Below are positions 17,814 through 25,560 of a stretch of 64,000 nucleotides of DNA, in pieces. Position 1 is the stretch's first letter. The number at the start of each line of letters is the position of its first letter. The position numbers and the translations under genes were made by a program. The notes beneath the pieces were generated by a model. It saw only the letters and a list, made by a program, of their open reading frames with translations, ran no database searches and was not told where the DNA came from. Source of the DNA: Streptomyces sp. ISL-10 (GTDB taxonomy: Bacteria > Actinomycetota > Actinomycetes > Streptomycetales > Streptomycetaceae); the NCBI RefSeq assembly GCF_018614575.1, contig NZ_JAGGOJ010000010.1:124001-188000 (forward strand). Direction: 5' to 3'.

Positions 17814-18653
17814 TCAGCCGGCGCGTACCGCCGTCACGGTGAAGCGTTCGACGGCGGCGACGTGACCGCCCGTGGAGGCGACAACGGTGAGCACGGGATC
17901 GTGGGCCCCGGAGAAGGAGACCTTCACGTTCCAGGGCTGGTCGTTGCCGCCCGCAGGAGTGCAGCACGGGGACGTGCCCAACGGCGCCTCGGACGAGGGT
18001 TGGCGCACCTGGACACGGATGCTCTCGTCCACTCCGGAGATCCGCCCGCCGGTCACCAGCGGTGAGTGCACGAGCGACCCGTACGCGGGCGTGGTCAGCG
18101 AGAACGTCGTGTCGTCGGTGCCGACGACCTCCCACGGGGCATCCGGGCCGGTGCCGAACCGCACGAGGTGGATCACCGCTGCGGTGCCGCTCTCAGGCCC
18201 CGTCGGTGCGACGCCGATGCGGGCGTGCCGGCCGCTGACCTTGTGCGAGGAGACCCGGTCGATCTCTTTGAAGCCGAGGTAGTCACGGGTGAAGGCCAGC
18301 GCGGTCTGGTCGGGGTCACCGTGCCAGGGCTGGTGGCCGCCTGCGCGGTAGGCACGCTCCCACGCCTGGGCCTGGGCTAGCGTGGCGAACGGCCACACCG
18401 GCTGGAGGCTCCAAGAGCCGAGCGCAGGTGTGCCCTTGGGGGTCGGCGTGGGCGTGGTCGGGGCATTCGTGGCCGAGGGGGTGGCCGCCGAGGGTGCCGA
18501 GGTCGGCGTCATGTGCGAGGACGCGGGCGTCCCGGGTGCGGCGGGCGCCGATGCCGATGCGCTCGGGGACCCGCCGGAACCACTGCACGCAGTGAGCAAC
18601 AGGCCAATCACGGTCGCTGCGGCGAAGAGTCGGAACGGGAGCGAGATGTTCAT
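17814..18653 (-). CDS. secreted lipoprotein, Gmad2-like C-terminal domain
   Basis: 279 aa, ATG at 18653. Signal peptide MNISLPFRLFAAATVIGLLL followed by TAC, a lipobox with Cys23. Residues 24-75 are a Ser/Thr/Pro/Ala-rich linker as in cell-wall-spanning lipoproteins. Residues ~78-175 hold a mixed domain with YLGFKEIDRV, and residues ~190-279 (SPLVTGGRISGVDESIRVQV and later VVASTGGHVAAVERFTV) resemble the immunoglobulin-like Gmad2 domain of spore-germination and sporulation lipoproteins. The function is unknown; a role at the cell surface is inferred. Confidence 0.72.
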   Translation of the reverse strand: MNISLPFRLFAAATVIGLLLTACSGSGGSPSASASAPAAPGTPASSHMTPTSAPSAATPSATNAPTTPTPTPKGTPALGSWSLQPVWPFATLAQAQAWERAYRAGGHQPWHGDPDQTALAFTRDYLGFKEIDRVSSHKVSGRHARIGVAPTGPESGTAAVIHLVRFGTGPDAPWEVVGTDDTTFSLTTPAYGSLVHSPLVTGGRISGVDESIRVQVRQPSSEAPLGTSPCCTPAGGNDQPWNVKVSFSGAHDPVLTVVASTGGHVAAVERFTVTAVRAG

Positions 18654-19163
18654 ACGTGCCCCAGGAGAGGTGGAACCGACCGTGGACCGGCCTGTCCGCT
18701 ATCGTGCCATCAGTCCGGTCGACGTCACAGTGGCTGTACGCACGCTTCGGACGGTGTCACCCTCCCAGGTGACGTGATCCGCGCCTCGACGGGGAAGCAG
18801 CACATGCCGCCTGCGCCGAACGCCTCGGAGAGCACCCTGAAGCTCGCGGCCCCTGGCACCAATCGCAGCCATCCCGTTCACCGAAAAGCGGTTGTCCGGC
18901 CCTCGTTCCCGTCAGTCCACCGCCGCCGCCTTCACCACCGCGTCGCCCGCCGCACACCGCTGTGGGGCGACGCCCTGGCGGTCCCCCGCCGTGATCACCG
19001 TCGAACGCCTCCACACAGAGCGCACCACCCCGACGACGTCACTGCCGAATGCGCCGAACGCGTCCAGGTCTCCGCGACCTCTGCCAAGCGTGGGCGGACC
19101 GCTACCGCGCGCTGGGCGAGGCGGGAATGGCCGCGGCTCCAGCCGCCCTGCCGCCCGCGGCGG
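18654..19163. other. intergenic region, no gene recognised
   Basis: 510 nt between the lipoprotein and YceI genes. Translations in all frames are low-quality. It should contain the promoter of the lipoprotein gene near its left end; no motif was convincing. Confidence 0.4.
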
Positions 19164-19736
19164 TTACTCAGGCCCGTCTGCTCGCTCGAGCCCGGCGACC
19201 TCGAACTCCACGCGGACCTCGTCGGCCAGCCGCAACGCGCCCAGGAACGCCGTGTAGGGCTTGATTCCCCAGGTGGATTGTGTGACGGTTGCCCATCCGC
19301 GCAGGAGCCTGTCCCCATTCCCCTTCCCGTGCACCGTCACCGGGTGGGTCCGCCCCTTGATGGTGAGGTCACCGGTGATCTCGAACGACTGGGGCGTCCC
19401 CGCGATGCCGGTGGAACGGAAGGTGATCGTGGGGTGCTCTGCGGTGTGCAGCAGGGCCTTGTCTCCCAACGTCCGTTTGATTTCGGCCCGGTCAGCGTCG
19501 GTGAGCGGCTTCAGTCCGCCCGCTCCCTCCCGCACCTCCAACGAGGCCGTCTCGATCGTCACGCGCACCGACGACCGGTCCGGGGCGCTGACGGCTACGA
19601 CCGCTTCTCCGGACCATCGGGTGGCCTCGATCGTGAGGTCGTGCCCCGCCCTGCGGCCCAGCCCGGCGCGGCCGGTCTTGATCAAGAGGCGGCCGGTGGA
19701 CGGTCCGAGCCGGTATCTTCCGTCTGTGAGCGTCAC
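19164..19736 (-). CDS. YceI family protein
   Basis: 190 aa from the GTG at 19736 (VTLTDGRYRLGPSTGRLLIK). The longer open frame upstream is Arg/Ser-rich and not credible. YceI domains are lipocalin-like barrels that bind polyisoprenoids or amphiphilic molecules; recognisable strands are YRLGPSTGRLLIKTGRAG, FRSTGIAGTPQSFEITGDL and TIKGRTHPVTVHGKGNGDR. There is no signal peptide, so this member is cytoplasmic, as often in actinobacteria. No Shine-Dalgarno box is evident, so translation may be leaderless. Confidence 0.83.
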   Translation of the reverse strand: MTLTDGRYRLGPSTGRLLIKTGRAGLGRRAGHDLTIEATRWSGEAVVAVSAPDRSSVRVTIETASLEVREGAGGLKPLTDADRAEIKRTLGDKALLHTAEHPTITFRSTGIAGTPQSFEITGDLTIKGRTHPVTVHGKGNGDRLLRGWATVTQSTWGIKPYTAFLGALRLADEVRVEFEVAGLERADGPE

Positions 19737-20459
19737 GGCGCCGAGGGTACGGGGCGGATGCGGCCGGGGCGTTGAGGCAGCCCATTCGGCGTGTCCCCGG
19801 TCCCTGCGCCGAGACGAGGCTGGAGTGGAGCCGGATGCACTGCGCCCGGTCACGGCACCTGCCTTCGCCGGCGAACCGTGGTGGCCGCTGCAGCGAAGGA
19901 AACCTGCCAGTCCGGCGACCACTTGCGTCCGGGTACCGGAACCTGTGCTTGCTCCCCGGCAGCGACTGCTCGATCCGCTCCGACAGCTCATCCGACTCGC
20001 TTTGAACGCCTGACCGGCACCAGGAAGCCGTGGCCCACGGCGAGGCCGGTCATCGGCAGGCGTGTGCCCTTGTCCGCGCCCGGGGATGCCGGAGGCAGGT
20101 GCGTGCTGCGAATAGAGGCGGGACTCCAGCGTCGGCGCAAGATGCCATAGGGGGCCTGAAGTTGTCGATGAACTCTCAGTTTCGGAGGGCAGTCGGCACC
20201 AGGGGCCGCAGTGGAGCGCCTTGTATGGGTGCGGTGGGAGACGGCCAGGCTGCTGAACGGTGCCTACCGGCGTTGCGACGCATGGCACCGGATCGTTTTC
20301 TTGGAGGGAGACGAAGTCGTCTCTCCCATCCGGCACGTGCCGGATACCCACGCCCCGCCGGGCAGACGACGATGTCCTTTTCTTCCGCGATTGCCTGGGC
20401 CACCGATGCGTCGCGCGACCCGTGAAGCCACGGCTTACAAAAGAAGCTTGAGTCGTTTC
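19737..20459. other. intergenic region, no gene recognised
   Basis: About 720 nt with no believable frame on either strand. The region becomes AT-richer from about 20430 onward, where the promoter of the decayed hsp20 gene lies. Confidence 0.4.
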
Positions 20460-20489
20460 TTGTCAATAAACAGTTCCTCTGAATATATA
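20460..20489 (+). promoter_or_regulatory. sigma-70-like promoter upstream of the hsp20 remnant
   Basis: TTGTCA (20460-20465) and TATATA (20484-20489) are separated by 18 nt in an unusually AT-rich island; a GAGGAGG box follows at 20522. A near-consensus housekeeping promoter is rare in this DNA. Confidence 0.55.
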
Positions 20490-20538
20490 AAGGGATGGAT
20501 CCCATCGGTAAAAGTGGTGGCGAGGAGGCGATGACAGG

Positions 20539-20956
20539 ATGCTGATTGCGGACCGATCCCTCCCGTGAATTGGACCGTCTCCCCCAGGATCTCTTCAGCG
20601 GTGCGCGCCTGCCGTCGGCCATGCCGACGGACGCCTGGCGCGAGGGCGACTCGGTATGGGTCAAGTTCGAACTGCCGGGCGCCGATCCCGACTCCGTCGA
20701 CCTGAAGACCGAGTGCGACGTGCTGACGGTCGCCGCCCGAGCGCGAGCCGGTCACGAAGGAAGACACCGAGGTCCTCATCTCCGCACGGCCCACGGGCGC
20801 CTTCATCCGGCAGCTCTTCGTCGGAGACCCTGACACCGAGCCATCGAGGCGACCTACGACGCGGGCGTGCTGAGCCTGTGTATCCCGGTCGCCGAACAGG
20901 CGAAGCTGCGGAAGATCGCGATCAGCGGTGCCGGTCAGAAGGAACTGCAGTCCTGA
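20539..20956 (+). pseudogene. Hsp20/alpha-crystallin gene with three frameshifts
   Basis: Three frames must be joined to recover a small heat-shock protein. From the ATG at 20539 an extra T shifts to RTDPSRELDRLPQDLFSG and DAWREGDSVWVKFELPGADP, with DLKTECDVLTVAA. A second shift gives REPVTKEDTEVLISARPTGA and FIRQLFVGD. A third gives IEATYDAGVLSLCIPVAEQA and the final GQKELQS, stop. Each change is consistent with a single-base or few-base indel. Promoter and ribosome binding site are still visible. The gene is either recently inactivated or contains sequencing errors; three events in 420 nt favour decay. Confidence 0.75.
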
Positions 20957-21052
20957 CCGGTGCGCCACGAGTCGCCCTACGGCCGTCAGGCCGCAGGCGC
21001 GGCGTCCACGGAATGCAACGAAGGAAGATCAACCGCGAAGCGGGGAACGCCC

Positions 21053-21229
21053 ATGGAAGCACTTGTCTGGCTGCTCATCCCGCTGACGGCCGCTCTCGGC
21101 GTCGGCGTCTGGGCGTGGTACGTCTCGCGCCCGCACCCCATCGACGTCTGGACGGACGTGGATCGCTACGACCGTCTGCGCGCCTCCCTGGGGCGCGGGG
21201 TGGACGTAGGGAAGAGCCAGGCCCCGTAG
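21053..21229 (+). CDS. small single-pass membrane protein
   Basis: 58 aa, MEALVWLLIPLTAALGVGVW then AWYVSRPHPIDVWTDVDRYD. One N-terminal hydrophobic helix (residues 3-24) with a charged C-terminal tail, the pattern of many small actinobacterial membrane proteins. Codon use is natural. A longer frame starts upstream, but the ATG at 21053 begins exactly at the helix. The function is unknown. Confidence 0.55.
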   Translation: MEALVWLLIPLTAALGVGVWAWYVSRPHPIDVWTDVDRYDRLRASLGRGVDVGKSQAP

Positions 21230-21696
21230 AGAGCAGGCCTGAGACGTCCTCCTCTGGGTGAGAGGTGTCGGACGATGGCTGTGATGTCCTCACCCATCGC
21301 CGCAGCGGACCTGCCTGGCCGCGCCGCCCGAGCAGCGGCTGCCTGTTTCCGGCGTCCGGCCGCAAGGGTGGCCGGGGAGCCCGGGTGCGTCCCGCCACAA
21401 ACCGTGTCGTTCGCCGAAGCCCGTGCCGGCGGTCTGCCCTGGACAGACCATGTCGTCGGCCCTTCCCTGGGGACTGATCGCACTTCACCTGGTACGGGCG
21501 GGGCTCGTCCGCAGCGTGACAGCACTGGCCTCGACGACCTCGGAAAGGGCCGGGTCAACGGGCCAGCGGTGACCCGCGTACACCCCTGACATCGGTAAGC
21601 AAGCGCCGCAAGATCGAGATCGGCAAGCACCGGCAGATCAAGATCGGCGAAACCGCCTGACCGCTCAGATACGACCCTGGGTCCCGGAGCGCGGCG
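21230..21696. other. intergenic region, possible repeat-bearing remnant
   Basis: 467 nt without a gene. At 21594-21660 an imperfectly repeated segment (IGKRRKIEIGKHRQIKIGE in one frame, ending in a stop) looks like the end of a lost gene; no identity could be assigned. Confidence 0.35.
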
Positions 21697-21837
21697 TCAC
21701 TCCGGCCCGGGGTTTGCGGTCTCGTATGTCCTCGTCCAGGAGGCGCCGCACCGGCAGGCGTACTGCTCGACCAACTCGCCGTCGTCGGACACAGCCATGT
21801 CCCGCCGTACTCGCACGTGCACGTGCTGCTCACTCAT
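21697..21837 (-). CDS. small hypothetical protein with CxC motif
   Basis: 46 aa, ATG at 21837 with GGAG about 9 nt upstream. The sequence starts MSEQHVHVRVRRDMAVSDDG and ends with EQYACRCGASWTRTYETANP. The Cys pair in a short strand-turn could bind a metal together with the His residues, but there are only two Cys. It has the compact composition of real actinobacterial micro-proteins; no family was identified. Confidence 0.45.
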   Translation of the reverse strand: MSEQHVHVRVRRDMAVSDDGELVEQYACRCGASWTRTYETANPGPE

Positions 21838-22250
21838 GGGAACCACGCTCCATATGGGCGGCTCCACCTGAGCCCGCCGCCACGGCGAGCATATGCAGCT
21901 GCACACGGCAAATACCACGACCCTGTCCGCAATCTCACAGGCTGACCCGGCAGGAACTCCTCGCGTCCGGGCAACGGGACCAGGAGCCATGTCGTCGAGC
22001 CATGCCGTCGTCGGGCTGCCACACGCCTGCCGGGATGCACGTCAGCAAGGTGCATTCAGCTCCGTCATCCCCGCGCGATCCGCCCATCATGACCGGGCCC
22101 GCAGGCGGCGGTGGAGCCCTCATAGAACTGCGTCCGCCTGGAAGAGAGGCCGGGGAGCGTGTTCGTACGCCGATGACGCCCGCTCGTGGACATGCATCTC
22201 ATGTGGTGTTACCGGATGCGCCTGTACCAGTGCGAGTGGAAGCTGTGGGC
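21838..22250. other. intergenic region, no gene recognised
   Basis: 413 nt between two divergent very small genes. Open frames exist in several phases, but their translations look random. Confidence 0.35.
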
Positions 22251-22472
22251 ATGGCCATCATGCCGCCTGTCGTCGTGTATCCGCCGTCATCCACGGGTGG
22301 CCGCCGCGTTCGGCTGGACTCGCGGATCCTCGGGATGGCCTATGACCTGCGCGATCTTGCGGACTTCCTCCGCCATGCCGGACTCGACCCGGACGTCCTC
22401 GACGTCGAGAACACCGAGCTGATCGAGTGGCGGGGCGGCGGTCCACGTGTCTGGCCGAAACCGCCGCCGTGA
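22251..22472 (+). CDS. small conserved-type hypothetical protein
   Basis: 73 aa from the ATG at 22251 (MAIMPPVVVYPPSSTGGRRV); the ATG at 22260 is an alternative. The body (RLDSRILGMAYDLRDLADFL, RHAGLDPDVLDVENTELIEW, RGGGPRVW) has the layout of a family of ~70-aa Streptomyces proteins that start PPVVVxPPxxxGGRRV and end in WRGG, which I recall but cannot name. GGAAG lies 9 nt upstream. The longer open frame upstream is not credible. Confidence 0.62.
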   Translation: MAIMPPVVVYPPSSTGGRRVRLDSRILGMAYDLRDLADFLRHAGLDPDVLDVENTELIEWRGGGPRVWPKPPP

Positions 22473-22519
22473 GTTACGCGCGCGGTGAGGAAACGGCGAT
22501 GGGTGCCCGGTTGGACGGG

Positions 22520-22972
22520 TCAAAGACCTCGGGTGCGGGTCACGGGGCGAGCCAGCAGGACGCCCAGAGCGATCATGCCGGCGCCGAGGGCGAAGTGGAG
22601 CCAATTGCCGGCGGTGTTGATCGGAACGAAGTTGGCGGCGCTGTCTTTGTCGATGATCAGCCCGTAGATCCACAAGGCCAGGTAGATGATCCCGCCGCCT
22701 ATGAGGAAGGTGCGGGCGGTGGCGGCGGCACGGGCCATGGCGAGGCCGGCGACACCGAACAGCAGGTGCACAAGGTTGTGCAGGATCGACACCTGGAACA
22801 GGCCCAGCAGCTTGGCTTGCGAGTGGTGTTCCGCGAATTCCATCGCACCGTAGTTGGTGGTGACGCCCGGAATGAAGCCCAGAATGCCCGCGAGAAGGAA
22901 CACCACTCCCACGAGCATCGCGGCCTGCTGGACCGGTGATCTGGTCACTGACGTGCGGTGTGTGCTGGTCAT
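22520..22972 (-). CDS. DUF4383 domain-containing membrane protein
   Basis: 150 aa, ATG at 22972 behind GGAGG. Four membrane helices: about residues 16-36, 58-80, 88-110 and 122-142. Landmarks of DUF4383 are GFIPGVTTNYG between helices 1 and 2 and HNLVHLLFGVAGLAMARAAA in helix 2. The protein is in the cytoplasmic membrane; its function is unknown. It is convergent with the 73-aa gene. Confidence 0.85.
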   Translation of the reverse strand: MTSTHRTSVTRSPVQQAAMLVGVVFLLAGILGFIPGVTTNYGAMEFAEHHSQAKLLGLFQVSILHNLVHLLFGVAGLAMARAAATARTFLIGGGIIYLALWIYGLIIDKDSAANFVPINTAGNWLHFALGAGMIALGVLLARPVTRTRGL

Positions 22973-23185
22973 GATGTGTCCTCCAGGGAGATTCCTCTGC
23001 CTCTCGGCCGCGAGTACCCATGCCGACCTCCCCCAAGCCACCGGTGCCGACGGAGCGCGGATCGAAAGTCCGCAGGGACAGCAATGGCCGAGTTCGGGAC
23101 CCCCGTCCGTGGGGCTGTACCGACGCTCACCAAGGCCGGCGGCCGCCGGGAGTCGGCCCGCCGATCGGGCATCCCGAACTGGAAG

Positions 23186-23467
23186 TCATCCGCTGAGCGC
23201 AGTGGAGGCAACGCCGGGGTGGCGGGCAGCTTGGGAGGGATGAGTGAGCTGCGGTAGTCCGGCTCCGGCGATCTCGGCCACCGGGTGGCCGACGGCCTCG
23301 ACCAGCGAATCGGCTGAGCCCACGACGGTCTGGACTGCCGGGCCCGAGCGGGCGAGCCGCGGGCTGCGTGCCTGCAGGAATGCCGGGGAGATGAGGACGA
23401 GCCTGCTGATGCGGTCCGGATGATCGACGGCGAAGCGCAGCGCGAATGCTCCGGCGCGGCGCCCGGA
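23186..23467 (-). pseudogene. alpha/beta hydrolase C-terminal remnant
   Basis: The frame reads FALRFAVDHPDRISRLVLIS and PAFLQARSPRLARSGPAVQT, the strand-helix region after the nucleophile elbow of alpha/beta hydrolases, but the elbow itself and the catalytic His are missing. It ends at a TGA at 23186. Its 5' end abuts the epimerase remnant in another frame, so the two were joined by a deletion or recombination. Confidence 0.55.
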
Positions 23468-23490
23468 CGCCGGTGTGGTTGGCGATTGGT

Positions 23491-23835
23491 GCCGGTGAGC
23501 ATCGAGCAGTGCTCACCTGCGGGCGCCCTGGGGACCTCAGCCAGGAACCGCGCGAGGTAGTCGATCGTGACGATCGGCACGAAGGTGTCGGGACCACCGG
23601 TCGGTGCGGGCAGGCTCCCGTTCCACAGATCCTCGACGAGGGAGGCCAGGCCGGCGTACTGGCCCGGCCCGATCACGGTGCTGGGGTTGACGGTGGTCAG
23701 CGGGACCGCCAATACGCGGGCTCGGGCGCGCACCGCGAGATCGCCCTCGAACTTCGACGCCTCGTACGCTCCCAGCCCGGCGTAGTCGGGGTGGCCGTCG
23801 GCCGCGCTCACCCGGTACCCGCTGATGTGCGCACA
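23491..23835 (-). pseudogene. NAD-dependent epimerase/reductase internal fragment
   Basis: HISGYRVSAADGHPDYAGLG, then AYEASKFEGDLAVRARAR, PLTTVNPSTVIGPGQYAG and FVPIVTIDYLARFLAEV form the middle of an extended SDR, including the YxxxK pair (YEASK) and the conserved NPSTVIGPG segment. The N-terminal Rossmann glycine motif and the C-terminus are absent. The gene is therefore a dead fragment between DUF4383 and the rifamycin resistance locus. Confidence 0.65.
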
Positions 23836-24007
23836 AGCCAGCCGCCCCTGGCCAGTGCGTTCTGCCGGGCCATTGAGAAACTTCTCGGTCCGCGGCTGCA
23901 TTCGTAGGCCCGTGGGAGATCCTCCTGGGGGCCGGCAGTGCCGCCGTACGCGGCGCGCCGCAGCTTCGCGAGGAGATTGTCCGTCCGCAGAGGACGACGA
24001 AAGGAAA

Positions 24008-24033
24008 GGCAAGGAGGTAACCCACTCCTTGCC
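24008..24033. promoter_or_regulatory. perfect 9-bp inverted repeat upstream of the RAE
   Basis: GGCAAGGAG (24008-24016), an 8-nt spacer, then CTCCTTGCC (24025-24033). The arms contain the same GCAAG/CTTGC core as the RAE 24 nt downstream, but in the opposite arrangement. It could be an operator or a stem-loop. Confidence 0.5.
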
Positions 24034-24055
24034 ACTCTCAAGGTATAGCGCACCG

Positions 24056-24076
24056 GGGGGCTTGCGGCAAGGCCCC
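24056..24076. promoter_or_regulatory. rifamycin-associated element (RAE)
   Basis: GGGGGCTTGC, a central G, then GCAAGGCCCC: the inverted repeat known upstream of rifamycin-inactivating genes (arr, rox, rph, rgt, helR) in Actinobacteria, which mediates rifamycin-inducible expression. It lies 58 nt before the glycosyltransferase start, in the promoter region. Confidence 0.85.
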
Positions 24077-24133
24077 CGTCGTGCCGCAGAATTGCCGGCC
24101 GAAGCCAGGACCTGCGGAAATGGGAGTCACGAA

Positions 24134-25369
24134 GTGCGTGTGTTGTTGCTGACGTATGGGTCGCGCGGGGACGTCGAACCGATGGCAGGACTCGCGGCGC
24201 AGTTGCGGGAACTCGGCGCGGAGGTGCGGGTGTGCGCGCCGCCGGACGAGGAGTTCGCGGAGCTGCTGGCCGGGGTCGGCGTGCCGCTGGTGCCGTGCGG
24301 CCCGTCGGTGCGCGCGCTGGTGACCGGCGTGACGCCGCCGTCGGCGGCAGACGCGTTCCGGCTCGCGGCCGAGTTGGTCGCCGCACGGTTCGACACGCTC
24401 GCCTCGGCGGCCGAGGGATGTGACGCGCTGGTGGCGACCGGTTTGATGCCGGCCGGCGCACGGTCGGTGGCCGAGAAACTGGGCATTCGCTACGTGTACG
24501 CGTGCTACCACCCGTTCGAACTGCCGTCGCCGCACTACCCGCCGTCGCCGCGGCCGGGACGGCCGTTCCCACCGGACGTGACCGACAACCGGGTGCTGTG
24601 GGACCTGGACGCCCAGCGCGTGAACGAGCTGTACGGCGCGGCGCTCAACACCCACCGGGCGTCGATCGGCCTGCCACCGGTGGACAACGTCCGCGACCAT
24701 GTCTTCACCGATCAGCCGTGGCTGGCGGCGGACCCGACCCTGGGACCGTGGCAGGAGCTGACGGATCTCGACCTCGTGCAGACCGGCGCGTGGATCCTGC
24801 CGGACGAACGCCCGCTGCCGGCCGAGTTGGTGGCGTTCCTGGACGCCGGCACACCGCCGGTGTACGTGGGCTTCGGCAGCATGCCCATGCGCGCATCGAC
24901 AAACGTCGCTCAGGTGGCCATCGACGCGATCCGCGCGCAGGGCCGCCGCGCTGTCGTGGGCCGCGGCTGGGCAGACCTGGCCCTGATCGACGACCGGGAC
25001 GACTGCTTCGTCGTCGGTGAGGTCAACCAGCAGGCGCTGTTCGGCCGGGTGGCCGCTGTCGTGCACCACGGCGGCGCGGGCACCACGACGACGGCCGCCC
25101 GGGCCGGCGCGCCCCAGGTGGTGGTACCCCAGTTCGTGGACCAGCCGTACTGGGCCGGCCGGGTGGCCGAGCTGGGCATCGGCGCTGCACACGACGGTCC
25201 GACTCCGACCTTCGAGTCCCTGTCGGCCGCGCTCGGGACGGCCCTGACCCCGCAGACCCGCGCACGGGCGGGGGCTGTGGCGGGCGCGATCCGCACCGAC
25301 GGGGCGACGGTTGCCGCGAAGCTGCTGCTCGACTCGATCAGCCGGGAAAGGCCGCCAGTGTCCGCGTGA
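24134..25369 (+). CDS. rgt: GT1 glycosyltransferase, probable rifamycin glycosyltransferase
   Basis: 411 aa, GTG at 24134 with GGGAG 8 nt upstream. GT-B fold of family 1: N-terminal acceptor domain from VRVLLLTYGSRGDVEPMAGL, linker around residue 215 (LPAELVAFLDAGTPPVYVGF), and the C-terminal nucleotide-sugar domain with VVHHGGAGTTTTAARAGAPQ and DQPYWAGRV, as in macrolide and glycopeptide transferases. The RAE directly upstream and HelR downstream identify it as the likely rifamycin-inactivating Rgt, which glucosylates the ansa chain of rifamycins. The function rests on context plus family; the fold alone would not tell it from other natural-product GTs. Confidence 0.82.
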   Translation: MRVLLLTYGSRGDVEPMAGLAAQLRELGAEVRVCAPPDEEFAELLAGVGVPLVPCGPSVRALVTGVTPPSAADAFRLAAELVAARFDTLASAAEGCDALVATGLMPAGARSVAEKLGIRYVYACYHPFELPSPHYPPSPRPGRPFPPDVTDNRVLWDLDAQRVNELYGAALNTHRASIGLPPVDNVRDHVFTDQPWLAADPTLGPWQELTDLDLVQTGAWILPDERPLPAELVAFLDAGTPPVYVGFGSMPMRASTNVAQVAIDAIRAQGRRAVVGRGWADLALIDDRDDCFVVGEVNQQALFGRVAAVVHHGGAGTTTTAARAGAPQVVVPQFVDQPYWAGRVAELGIGAAHDGPTPTFESLSAALGTALTPQTRARAGAVAGAIRTDGATVAAKLLLDSISRERPPVSA

Positions 25370-25510
25370 ATCACGCGGGATCGTCGAACCGGGACCGACA
25401 AAGACGAGAACCTGCAAACCCTGGCGGCCCGGACCGGCAACGGCCACGGGGTCCACGTCAGGCGGAGCGTTGCTCGTCATGGCCACCAGGTTCGTCACGC
25501 CGGTCCAGAC

Positions 25511-25541
25511 GCCTTGCCGCGCGCAATGGTCGCAAGCGGCC
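25511..25541. promoter_or_regulatory. degenerate RAE-like half-sites before helR
   Basis: GCCTTGCCGC at 25511-25520 and CGCAAGCGGC at 25531-25540 carry the CTTGC and GCAAG cores of the RAE, but with a 14-nt spacing instead of 1. They lie 20-50 nt upstream of the helR start. This could be a second, divergent regulatory site; it is speculative. Confidence 0.3.
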
Positions 25542-25560
25542 TCATATCGGAGCTGATGAC

